From the NCBI RefSeq assembly GCF_002443255.2, contig NW_019211454.1, positions 53,014,118 through 53,078,117 of the forward strand: a DNA stretch of 64,000 nucleotides, in the 5' to 3' direction. Shown one piece after another: positions 22,862 to 35,000 of this stretch. The position numbers and the translations under genes are program-made. The notes below the pieces were generated by a model. That model worked only from the letters and a program-made list of their open reading frames with translations. It searched no databases and was not told where the DNA came from. Within the stretch, counting starts at the first letter, position 1, and the number at the start of each line of letters is the position of its first letter. This DNA comes from Varroa destructor (taxonomy: Eukaryota > Arthropoda > Arachnida > Mesostigmata > Varroidae).

Positions 22862-25800
22862 AATCTTACTGAGCACCGTCCGGTGCGCTCCATGAATCCA
22901 TTCTTCGAATTTCTTAGGATCCGTGTGAAAACTGGTTTTCGATCAGAAAAGGAAATGTTTAGTTTTGGTGAGGTTCATCCAGCACAGAAAGATTAGTTAA
23001 TAGATGATCTTCGCTCAAATTCCAGAAACGACGCAGTGTCTTCTTCGTTAAAGGAAATTTGCTTTTCACTCTAGAAATTCCTGGCTTTCATCTGGTTCTG
23101 GGAATATGAGCGCATATCTATTACGACAAACAGCCCGCAAAAGGTTTCCCTAATTTGAACGTGTTAACCTGCAGTCTTGGGTTAATATTTATTAACTCTT
23201 CATATCTGTCAGTCAAATTATAATAAGACCTTATAATTTGAAAACATTAATATAGTAATTAATCATCAATGCTATATATTGATTTTAAATTTTATTGACT
23301 TATTAATGAAATAATATAAGGCTCATGACGCTTACCATTACATGCCTTTTTTTTTTTGTAATTTTATCTACTAGAGTCTAAACGCTCTAACTACCGATAA
23401 ATCAATTGATAATCTAAGATTTATCATACAATGTATTAATTAAAACAAGCTGAGCGACAATCAACATTGTTGTTTTCGTTATTGTGGTAAAGCGAAAACA
23501 AAAAAGATGATACTATTTGGCCAAAACAACTATAGGATTTTTTATCACAACGATCGTTATTAGATTATTATATTATATTATTATAATTATATAGGTTATT
23601 ATATTAGAAGATTAAAATACTGCACGAGTTTGCACTCGTTTCCATTTACTCATATAATATTTACATTTTGTCACTAATTAAATTGACCGAAACAAATAGA
23701 TTACATAACGGCATAGACAATACATCGGTGGTTGCTTTCTAACAATATATAATAACGCTAAGTAGTAAATAGTAACAATAAACGCGACAAAACAAGTCAG
23801 GAAAACTGAGATAATAATAGACTAGAAATACGATAATAATAACCACTCCAACAGCTCACAGACAGCAACGACTGGTGTAATAACTAAACGCTGAATAAAA
23901 CCATCACCTCTCAATAAAAAAAATGATACGAAAAATAAGCAACAACGCCTCCTAAATACTAGAAAAAAATAAAAATAACCAATAGGTCATAACAATTATA
24001 ACTGATAAAAATGATAACAAGTGGTGAAAAAGGAAAATTTTTTTAGAACATTTCTGTACCAACAAACCACTTTTTAGCAGAAGTAAAGTGCAATGTTTTT
24101 TATTTCCTTTCTTGTTACATCAAGGTAACCATGTTCTTGATTGGCCTTGTGACTATACCGTGGTAACGTGCTTCCTTCTCAAATGTGAGGATTTGAAAAT
24201 GACTTAGGTTCGAAATCAATATGTAGTATTCGAAGCATTTATGCATAATGATAGTATACGGGAGCACGATTGCTATTTATTTATCGTAAGGCAGTTTTGA
24301 AATTTTTAAGTATTCGTACGCCAGTTATCATTGTTCACCGTCGGCGGAGTCTCTTTTCGGATACCGAAAATGTAAAGCCAATTCTGTGACGAAATCTTCC
24401 CAGAAAAACTTTAGCTTTATATTCAAGTGCTTAATTATAGGCTAGTAATTCCCGCAGAAAGGTCGTCTGTTTTTGAGACGCTCGATTATCTTGTTTATTA
24501 ACGCTGTTAGCGTAGTCTAATTTAAACCACTGCACCTACGCGAGCAAAGTAACATCTACCGTTCAAGAAAAAGCTCTTTCTGAAGCTGATGAAGTACACG
24601 CAGAGCATACACTGATATACAAGTTATTTAAAAGTATATCTACCTTTGTATTTACGAGCCATGCTAAGATAATGGTGAGAAGCGTAGCGCCAAAGCCCCC
24701 CGTTTAAGCAGCTGTATCGTAATAATCGTTTCGATCAACCGTCGTTAAGCAATATGGCCACTAGACGTAGGCCTAATGAGCTCACCGCCAGCCGTTTAAG
24801 CCGAAACAACTTCCTGATTTCCAAAGATTGAACGTAGTTACTCATAGCTTCAAACGAAAGAAAAACGGGTTTTCTAAACCTTTTCAATTGGACCATCTAT
24901 AATATCCCTACTACTTCAATAGCAGAGCAGTGTGATTGTGAAAGGCTGATCGATCTAAATGCAAGGCCCGATCTAAAATACGGTGTGCGCATGAGGCTGG
25001 AAGAAGCAGCAACCTCCTTGAGACGCATGGTAGATCTACAATGACGCGGAGAAGAAGGCCTGAACTTGTAGTCGTCGATTCGACGGGTTGCCCTCCGCCT
25101 TGCGTTAGTTAAGAGACCGTTTGAAATAATGCAAGAATCGCTCTTGTTCGTTTCTCTGCAGTGTCTTATATTATAAAAGAGCAGCTTCAAGGTAATTTCG
25201 CAAATTTTGCTGTTCTTGAAAACATCCATTGTGGTTATCTACCTCTTTCTCTTATTGTTTCAAAATGCACGCGATATATATATATATATATATGGAAAAT
25301 AAGAAAATATTATCTAAAAGGCTACTGGTGTACGCCTTTTTATTTGTCAGCTATTCGTATCCCATAAATTCACATTGGTAGACATCCACATTTACATAAC
25401 ATTAAAACTGTTTCCAGGCTATACTTAACTTTAGGCTTGTTGGGTGGTATCGTCTGAAACACACCTTGCTTTCTTTAGCCCTACAGGTGTATTACGAGAG
25501 TTGTAACTCGTAAGGCGTTCATAGCAAAATATTTGTGCATTCTGAAACACATGCGATGTACTCAATGCGACGAGCATATTTAGCCAGGTATAGAGCTTTG
25601 GACCTTCTGGAAACAACAGTTTATTATTTAATCATGCGTTTTGATGAACCACCAAACAGCATTGGCTAAATTTTGGTATCTGTCTATATATTATCAAGGC
25701 TATTCAAGCATCTCAATCTTAAAAACGTGGTGAAAAGGCAGTTCTATTTTAGAGACCCGCTCAAAAATAGTTTATGCGTATCGATGAGCTTTTCGCAGAC

Positions 25801-27684
25801 TTTAGAAGCGTTTAGCGGCCTAGGTTCGAATCCTAAGGTAGCCACACTTAGCTTCTTCTCTACCGGTTTGAACACTGATCTTGAAATAAAAAAAAAAACA
25901 AGGGCCCCCCGTAAACAAATAGGGAAATTCGTTCTACGATGAATGCTACACACCAGATAGGTCTTCAAAAGGGGCCGAGACACGAAACTGAGAACGACGA
26001 ACCACGTGAACTTCGTGCTGTTACTCCCGATTATAACTATATGGTAAATGAATCGTGTATAATTCGTCTCCCTGGATTCATTAAGTCTAAAGGTGTTCTG
26101 GGCCGACGTAAACGCATAATGCAATCCTGTGCACCATCCGCCCAGCAGGTCAGATCCAGCAGTAGAAAATAAACATGCAGACAAAATAACTTGCGTATAC
26201 AGATACTTTTTTACATATATGAACGTATGATAAATACCAAATTGGATATATTGCCCACAGTTCTGTTAGATTTATACTGTTTTCAAGCACATTTGACATT
26301 CTAGACTGCTAACAAAAATTCGGCCTTATTTTCTAAAAAAGCGTCCCACCAAGCTTAGTTAATTGTTGAAAAAGCTTCACTGGGTGGCCCTTTTGTACAG
26401 GTTACGGTATTTTACAATAACTAAGGGTGCAAAGGATACTTTTTTTGAAGAAAAAAATTATCGTTTTTTATTTGAAGCCATTTTAATCTGCTCATTACAA
26501 TTGAGTCACTTTGAAGTTGAACTTCAGTAAGACAATAGCCCAGAAAATTTATCAATTCGTGCTTCTATTCTTTTACGGGTGCGGCATTTTAATTGGAATC
26601 TTTTAATACGTTTTGTTTCTAAAACTATTTGAGTAATTAAATAATAAGAAAATATTTCAAAATATTACATATGCTAGACACGTAAATTTTAACTATATAT
26701 ATATATATATATATACAACCCTGGCGCAATACACCGCCTATCTGGGGTGATTCAAAAATCTTATAATCTCATTTTTGGGGGTTTGCTCAGCGCGTAACGA
26801 TTAGGTAATAGCTGATCTTCGCTTAGACTCCGAGAACGACGTACGTAGCGGATGAACGCATGCCCATTACCACAAACAGCATGCTAATATTTGCTCCGAT
26901 TTACGTGCCTTACCCTGTATGCAGGGCGTGAGACACATCTTGTTCTGCCAAAGTTTAGGCAGAACGCTGGTAAAATTAGATATGCGATATGCCTTTCTCT
27001 ACTTGTATTATGCTTGACCGTCCCAACATTTGAATTATGGTAAGATTATATATATATAAATTTTCTAACACAGTTACATATTTTTCTCGGTGCGTTGAAA
27101 AGTAAAATCCTATAGCTTTTTTGTTTACACCTAGATACTTCAAAAATATGACAGCGGCAACTCGGAGGCATATCTGAAGTCATATTTTCTGAAAGTCTAC
27201 ACATCCGACTATTAACTTCGGGAGTGCTGAAACAGCTAAAACAGCAATTGCACTACCAAAGCAACAGTTCTTTTGGTAATTGCTTTCAGACTTTGTGGCA
27301 ACACGCACTCTACGTTAATGTTCACATCGGGATGCGTTTTAGCGCAAATGGCAAATAAAAGTTTACGTAATAAAATAAATTTAAAAAATATTCCCTGTCG
27401 TTGAAATTAGGCGATAAGGCTAACACGAGCAGGGTACGACAAAATATGGTAATTCATGAAGATATTCTATCAGTAATATTAGATATGAAATTCGTAATTC
27501 CTGTTGGTGCAATCAAAGAACCTTTGAATTCAACTGGAATAACCGTATATATTTCTTCTCACAAAAAGAATGCTCCGGGCTATCTGAATCACGAAGAACC
27601 TTTACAAAATAAAAGAGCAGAAACCATGAGAAGCACCGTTTTATATCTATTTTGTTATAAACAAATAGAAACGACAGGTACAGT
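22862..27684. other. Spacer between Mhc copies 2 and 3
   Basis: No gene could be supported. The stretch includes about 3.7 kb (about 23116-26850) and about 0.36 kb (about 27004-27365) absent from the matching flank of copy 3. TA microsatellites lie at 25274-25293 and 26694-26715. A possible tRNA-derived retroposon sits near 25790-25898. A second conserved but start-less open frame (27401-27772, ...PLNSTGI...) also occurs at 39605-39811 in unit 2. Confidence 0.6.
25790..25898 (+). mobile_element. Possible degenerate tRNA-derived SINE
   Basis: A box-B-like GGTTCGAATCC lies at about 25824-25834, followed within 65 nt by an A-rich tail (AATAAAAAAAAAAAAC, about 25885-25899). A tRNA-like head with a poly(A) tail suggests a SINE. 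No good box A or acceptor stem is visible, and target-site duplications were not found, so confidence is low. Confidence 0.25.
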
Positions 27685-28252
27685 ATTTGCCTACAGATCA
27701 CTTATTTCCACGTTCGCATTGTTATTTCCCTCACCACTGCTCGAGCCCTACCTAATGTCACCTAGCAAATAACTCTATACTGGAAATGTTTAAAAATATT
27801 GATAATATATTTATAATTAATAGATTTTTCTTCCCGACAAATAGAAAAGATACGCTTTCCTTGAATTTGCCTTCTCCCGAGAAAAACGCTGTCGGTTAAC
27901 TTTGAATCATAGTCGGAACCAATCCTTGCTGGTGCCAGCTGATCATTGATTACTAAATGTCATCCTCATTGAAGATGGTCAGCGGCGCGAGACAACCGGA
28001 AAGCTGCAGCCTCGACGAGTCGTCTCTGTTTTAGGCTATGGTATAGGTAAATGCCGACGAAAGTTCTTGGACTAGGCTCAACCGGCCGCTCTGCCGCTAT
28101 CAGATGCAGGGATGGTATTCAGATTAGCAATAGGCAAGACGAAGTCAAGCGCCTCTCAATTAGTTTGACAAGGGCCATAAATGTAGACGCCGACCATTCA
28201 AGAACCCGTTATCGGAACCCTCTCTACTTTCTTGAAGGAATTACACAGCAGG

Positions 28253-28304
28253 TATAAAAGGACATCAGAGTTGGGAATGATCTCAGAGTGCTTGGTTTTA
28301 CAAC
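28253..28304 (+). promoter_or_regulatory. Mhc: Core promoter and non-coding exon 1 of Mhc copy 3
   Basis: TATAAAAG at 28253-28260, initiator-like TCAGAG at 28283-28288 (predicted start A28285) and donor GTAAGT at 28305 repeat the copy 2 layout exactly, giving a 20-nt exon 1. The acceptor for the first coding exon is at 28961-28962. Upstream, MEF2-like (27811-27820) and CAGCTG (27936-27941) motifs are conserved. Confidence 0.6.
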
Positions 28305-29032
28305 GTAAGTGTAGTGCTTTCCTCCTAGTTCGAGTCCTATCCTAGGACCCAAGCTCTGTGGCTTCAACAGACACCAAGGATGCATCAGGATGCCGCGTGA
28401 CCTTGGTTGTCCAATGGGGCTTTTGCCCCTAGAATGAATCCATGGATACCTTACTTGCCTGCTATGTGCGCGTCAGACCCTAAGGTCAACCAATCTGTTC
28501 AGCTTAACAGAATTGCTGATTGTATAACAGGCGTCCTTCAATATGGATTTGCTGTTACCAAAGTGCCATTGGACTATCGAGATCAAAAAATAATAATGCT
28601 CTATTGAGCACTATTTGCTTAGGTGGCTTGTGAATAATCCAGCTTTGCTTACACGAATCTTCTTTGAGTATTCAGTAATGGATTTGTATTTCATCTTATG
28701 AAGACTTCGATTACTAATAGAACATGTTCATAGCTAAAGCAGCAGTGCACGAGTATCTCATTGGATACAGCTTAAATATGCTCCACACGTTTTTCAACAT
28801 AATTTTATACTGGCGTTGGTGCTTGCTTTTCGTTCACCTAATGGATTGAAGAGTGATCGATAGTCCAAGACATACTAATCCATTGAACAGTTAAAACGTA
28901 TTCCCAACAGCTTATAGATACAGAATCTTCTACGAATGCTATTTCCTCGATGTTGTTTGCAGGTGGACCAACGGACTCTCAGACGTTTCATCTTTTCTGG
29001 TATAGAAAGGAACCCCAGAACTAGTGGTCAAA

Positions 29033-32000
29033 ATGGCAGCGCAAGACCCTGATCCGAGTGAGTTCTTGTACGTCTCCGCAGAAATGAAGCGGAAGGATGC
29101 TACGAAGCCGTACGATGGCAAGAAGATGACTTGGGTACCCGATGAGAAAGAGGGCTTTGTTCTCGGGAACATCGAGTCCCTTGAGGGTGATAAGGCCGTC
29201 GTCGAAACCCCCGGAGGCAAAAAGACATTCAAAAAGGACCAGCTTCAACAGGTCAACCCTCCCAAGTACGAGAAGTGCGAAGACATGTCCAATATGACTT
29301 ACCTCAACGATGCTTCTGTACTGCATAACCTAAAGGAACGTTACTACGCCAACCTAATTTACGTAAGTATTTTGGATTCGCAATATAATCACAAAAATAA
29401 ATAGGGTTGATGTTTAACATTCCACAACCGCTTTATAGATATTGTACGTACTCAGTTGAATATTTTTGAACATTGCATTTAATTATAAGAAGTCACGCTA
29501 ATGTCTGATGAGAATCGGATCGGCTAATAGTTGCTCAATTTTTGTTCTATACAGACTTACTCGGGTCTCTTCTGCGTCGCCATCAACCCGTACAAAAGAT
29601 TCCCCATCTATACCCCTCGTGTAGTTATGATCTACAAGGGCAAAAGGAGGACTGAGGTGCCACCTCATGTATTCGCTATTTCGGACGGTGCTTACATGCA
29701 CATGCTCACGGACAACGAAGATCAGTCTATGCTTATTACGTTAGTATATACGCGCCTTCAACCATACACAAGCTATAAGCCCAACAAAATCTAAAACGAA
29801 CTTTGGTGTCACCAGCTATCCCTATATTTTTTTGTACTATAAGACCTTCACAGAAGGTAAAAAAACTTTCCCATAAACTTTCAAAAATGCCTTTATTCTA
29901 CAAAATAATTGTAAAAGTCTAGTCTCATCTGACTCCCTAAAAGGCTATTTTACCTTCTAAAAGCTTTTCCTTGGCCGACGGTCGGTCAGCTTCGAACGCT
30001 TGAACCTTTTACTGCATGAGAAACGCGAAATACACACTCTCAAGTTCGCAACCACACATGCGTCCCTCCGGCTAGCGTTGCTTACGTTTTTGTTTCCTTA
30101 AGAGACATCCCTTTTTTTTCACATTAAGCTCATATCCCCTGTATTATTCGTTCCTGTACCTTTAATAGAGTTGCAGAGTAATCTCTCGCGTTTTTTATTT
30201 GAATTGACATTGAACTTTTCATTATGGAAATCTTTTTTTTTTCGCGAAAAAATCTTCGTATTTTTTGTACGAATGTTTAGATGGCTAGATGATGTCTAGA
30301 CACGTGACTTATGCATAATTACGTTTTTACACCGCCTTCGCTACAAATCAAGCATTACAGAAACATTCTAAGACCTTTCTTCAGCTCCGATTGCTGCAAA
30401 CAATAATCAAAACTAGGAGGAACATAGGCATTCTATGCATCTATAAAAATGGGTACCCGCGATATATAAGTTCCTTTTTTTCGAACTGTCGCACTAATAC
30501 CTTGGTTGTTAGAGTAGATTTCTTAAGTTATTGTACCCAATACCTCTCAGACAACTTCCCAATGTAAATCACTGTTTCTTTGCATTCTTAGTAACCTAGA
30601 AAAGAGCTGTCTATTATTAATCTTTCTGCGCTGTCATAAAATTCTCAAGCGAGCGCATTCGTTTTTTTAGGCACTTGCATTTGCGATAAATATTGCAACA
30701 TATTGGCATTTATTAGACTTGTCGCGATTAGTAATACTCTAAATTGGCCAACCTAAGATTTGAGCTTAACTCGAGAATCACTAAAAGGCCAATTCAATTA
30801 TGATAAGCAACAACTAAGTTTGGAAAACCTCCCACAGCGGTGAATCCGGAGCCGGAAAGACTGAAAACACGAAAAAAGTAATTTCGTACTTCGCCAACGT
30901 CGGTAAAAGTGACAGAAAGGCTGATGCTGATAAGAACAAGCCCTCACTTGAAGACCAGATCGTGCAAACTAATCCTGTTCTTGAGTCGTTCGGTAACGCT
31001 AAAACCACCCGTAACGATAACTCTTCCCGATTTGGTAAATTCATCCGTATTCATTTTGGCCCCACTGGCAAACTAGCCGGTTGTGATATTGAGACCTACC
31101 TGTTGGAGAAAGCTCGTGTGATATCTCAGCAGCCACTTGAGCGTTCTTATCACATCTTCTACCAATTGATGTCCGGTAAAATTCCTGACATGAAGAAGAA
31201 TCTCCTGCTTTCCGACAACATATACGACTACCATTATGTATCTCAGGGTAAGGTCGAGATCCCCAACGTCGACGACGGTGAAGAAATGGGTTACACCGAT
31301 GAGGCCTTCAACATTCTAGGCTTCGACAAGGATGAAAAAGATGGTGTGTACAGGATCACTGCTTCTGTCATGCACTTCGGTACGATGAAGTTTAAGCAGA
31401 GACCTCGTGAAGAGCAAGCTGAACCCGACGGCACTGAAGAGGGTGAAAAAGTCGCGAAGCTTCTGGGTACCGATCCGACTGAGCTGTACAAGAACTTGAC
31501 GAAACCCAGGATTAAGGTCGGTACCGAATTTGTGACCAAGGGTCAAAGTCAGGGCCAGGTTATGTCTGCTATCGGTGCCCTGTCTAAAGCCATGTTCGAT
31601 CGTCTGTTCAAGTTTCTCGTCAAGAAATGTAACGATACCCTTGACACCAAGCAGGCTCGTAAACACTTCATCGGTGTACTTGATATTGCCGGTTTTGAGA
31701 TCTTCGACTACAACGGCTTCGAGCAGCTCTGCATCAATTTCACCAATGAGAAACTGCAGCAGTTCTTCAACCACCACATGTTCGTGTTGGAACAGGAGGA
31801 GTACAAGAGGGAAGGCATTGACTGGGTTTTCATCGATTTTGGTCTTGATCTGCAGGCCTGCATTGAGCTAATTGAGAAGCCCCTGGGTATTTTGTCCATC
31901 CTAGAAGAAGAGTCTATGTTCCCTAAGGCTACTGACAAGACGTTTGAGGACAAACTGAACAGCACCCATCTTGGCAAGTCGGCTCCATTCCAGAAGCCAA

Positions 32001-35000
32001 AACCACCGAAGAGCAAGGATATTGGCCCCGCCCACTTTGCTATTGCCCACTATGCCGGCACCGTTTCCTACTCTATTACTGGCTGGCTCGAGAAGAACAA
32101 GGATCCTCTTAACGACTGCGTCGTTGACCAGCTCAAGAAGAGTAACCTGAAGCTTCTGCAGACCATCTTTGAAGATCACCCTGGTCTTGGTGGAGATGCT
32201 AAGGCTGAGGGCGGCGGCAAAGGTGGTGGTCGCAAGAAGGGTTCTGGTTTCCAGACAGTTTCTGGCCTATATAGGGTACGTAGAATCATATTTTTATGTC
32301 CAAAGACCTTAGGTATTTTCGCGTAGTTTATCTCAGTCAATGAGAAGATCGAACCAAATAACGTATCCGCCTAGAATAATCTGTCTATTGTCTTGTAGTT
32401 CTGTGTCCTAAAGTATTTCCATTATGTTCGCCTACAGGAACAATTAAATAAGCTGATGCACACCCTCCACTCGACACATCCTCATTTCGTGCGCTGTATC
32501 ATCCCTAACGAGTTTAAGCAACCCCGTGTTATCGATGCCCATCTTGTTATGCACCAGCTGACCTGTAACGGTGTGCTTGAGGGTATTCGTATCTGTCGTA
32601 AAGGTTTCCCCAATAGGATGGTGTACCCTGATTTCCGTCAGCGGTAAGCTGCATGGCAAGAAACAAAATATTTTAAGCAAATACGTGTTGTTTTTTTCCT
32701 GTAAAACTTTCACTACAGTCAAAGTAACGTTTATAAAGAACAAATAAAAAAATTGATCTACTTTTAACACCATATTTGGTATGCAGTTACAACATCTTGG
32801 CTCCCAATGCGGTCCCTAAAGATTTCGCCGGCGAGCTGAAGGATGCTGGCAGTATGCTGATTTCTCAGACTGGTCTCGATAAGGACGAGTATCGTATTGG
32901 ACATACTAAGGTACGACGATCTGACAGTTTTTTACATTTCGCAGGTATACAATTCTGGCTGCTTCGGAAGCTAAGAAGCATTCTGAGGCGAAGGATGCCT
33001 CTATCGCAGTTATTTCAAACATTGGTCTCGACAAGGATGAATATCGCTTCGGTAGCACTAAGGTTGAACGCCACTTGATGGCTTTCACGTTTAATGTTGG
33101 ATCCCGGCTGTTGTCCGGAGAGGACATATGTCCTATAATGTGGCTAACGGTGTTACAAAACTGCCGTTAGAAAATACTCGTTGTCTTCAGCAGTGTCTGT
33201 TGCTGTACCCTGCATGTGATAAGCAAATGTTTATATATACGCTCTAATTTTCTCTCACGAAATCAACTTTCTTTTTTTTTTCCATTAAATTTAATCCCAT
33301 GTAAGGTGTTCTTCCGTGCCGGAGTTTTGGGTCGCCTTGAGGAAATGCGTGACGAGCGTCTGGCTAAAATAATGACCATGATCCAATCGGCCTGTCGTTG
33401 GTACCTTTGCAAGAAACATTTCCAGAAGCTGAAGGAACAACGGTAAATAATTTACCAAAGCTTTATCGCTAGTTATCAGACTCTACGTCAAAATGTATGT
33501 ATGTGTAATAAGTTAATTGTCTAGTGTTGCAAAAAGTAAAATTACAGCATTATTTCATTTTTAGCCTGGCGCTCCGTGTTCTCCAGAGGAATCTTCGCCA
33601 GTTCGCCCAAATGCGCAATTGGGCTTGGTGGAAACTCTTTGTTAAGGTTAAGCCTCTTCTTACTATGACAAAGGCTGAGGACGAGCTTAAAGGTAAAGAT
33701 ATCAAACAACAATTATTGCAATATACATAATATATATTTTCAGATAAATAAAAATGTGTACTTACCTAATCATATTCAGAGAAAAAAAGCTTAAACATAT
33801 TTTTTAATCGTTTATAATATCTTACTTAAAGAATACTTCGTAACTTTGGCATGCAGCTCTTGAAGATAAGCTCAAGGAGGAGATGGAGAAACTGGCTAAA
33901 GAGGAGAAGCTCCGCAAAGAACTCGAGGCCCAGAACGCCAAGTTGGTCCAGGAGAAGAACGAGCTTTTCCTCCAATTGGAATCCGAGCGTACCGGTGCGG
34001 GTGACATTGAGCAGCGACTCAACAAGGTGAATTCTCAGAAAACCGACCTTGAACGCCAAGTTCGCGAATTGGAGGAGAAGCTGCACCGTGAGGAGGATAA
34101 TGTCAACAAGCTGAACCAAAACAAACGAAAGCTTGAAGGAGAAATCAGTGCTCACAAGAAGGACATTGAGGATCTTCAATTGTCTCTGCAGAAGGCCGAG
34201 CAGGATAAACAATCGAAGGACCACCAAATCCGTAATCTTAACGACGAGATTACTCAGAAGGAGGAACTCATAGCCAAGCTAAACAAGGAGAAGAAGTCCC
34301 TTCAAGAGCAGGGAAGTAAAACTACCGATGACTTGCAAGCTCAGGAGGACAAAGTGAACCATCTTAACAAGGTGAAAGCTAAACTGGAGCAGACCCTTGA
34401 TGAGCTCGAGGATTCTCTTGAGCGTGAGAAGAAAGCCCGTGCCGACCTCGACAAGGCCAAAAGGAAGGTTGAGGGAGATCTAAAACTCGCCCAGGAGGCC
34501 GTGGCCGACCTCGAGAAAAATAAGAAGGAACTCGAACAGACCATTCAGCGCAAAGATAAGGAGCTTGCCGCCCTAGCCACCAAACTCGAGGACGAGCAAT
34601 CCCAAATTGCCAAACTGCAAAAACAGATAAAGGAGCTGCAACAGCGTGTCGAAGAGCTTCAGGAAGAGCTTGAAGCTGAACGTCAGGCCCGTTCTAAGGC
34701 TGAAAAACAACGTTCTGACCTTGCCCGTGAGCTCGAACAGTTATCAGAGCGCCTAGAAGAGGCTGGAGGCGCCACGTCTGCCCAAATTGAGCTAAACAAG
34801 CGCCGCGAGGCTGAACTTGGTAAGCTCCGCCGTGACCTCGAGGAGTCCAACTCGCAACATGAGCAGATCGTTTCGGCCCTCCGCCAAAAAAACAATGCCA
34901 CTGTGGTCGAGATGACAGACACCATCGACAATCTCAACAAGCACAAGGCCAAGTATGTATCTAGCATAAACCTCTTATGTCTAGCATACCCCTTCCTAAA

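Larger units (their letters stand above)
11409..27685 (+). repeat. Tandem duplication unit 1 (contains Mhc copy 2)
   Basis: The sequence from about 11409 re-starts at 27685, and the sequence before 27685 re-appears at the right end of unit 2 (about 39890). This is the signature of a direct tandem duplication with the junction at about 27685. The unit is about 16.3 kb and carries the promoter, all of Mhc copy 2 and about 5.9 kb of 3' flank. Unit 2 lacks about 3.7 kb (about 23116-26850) and about 0.36 kb (about 27004-27365) of this 3' flank. Confidence 0.85.

Noticed and set aside
25744..26184. 146-codon minus-strand frame containing GFEPRP
   Set aside because: GFEP-type peptides are the usual false translation of a reversed tRNA-like box B (GGATTCGAACC). 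This supports a SINE-like relic, not a protein gene.
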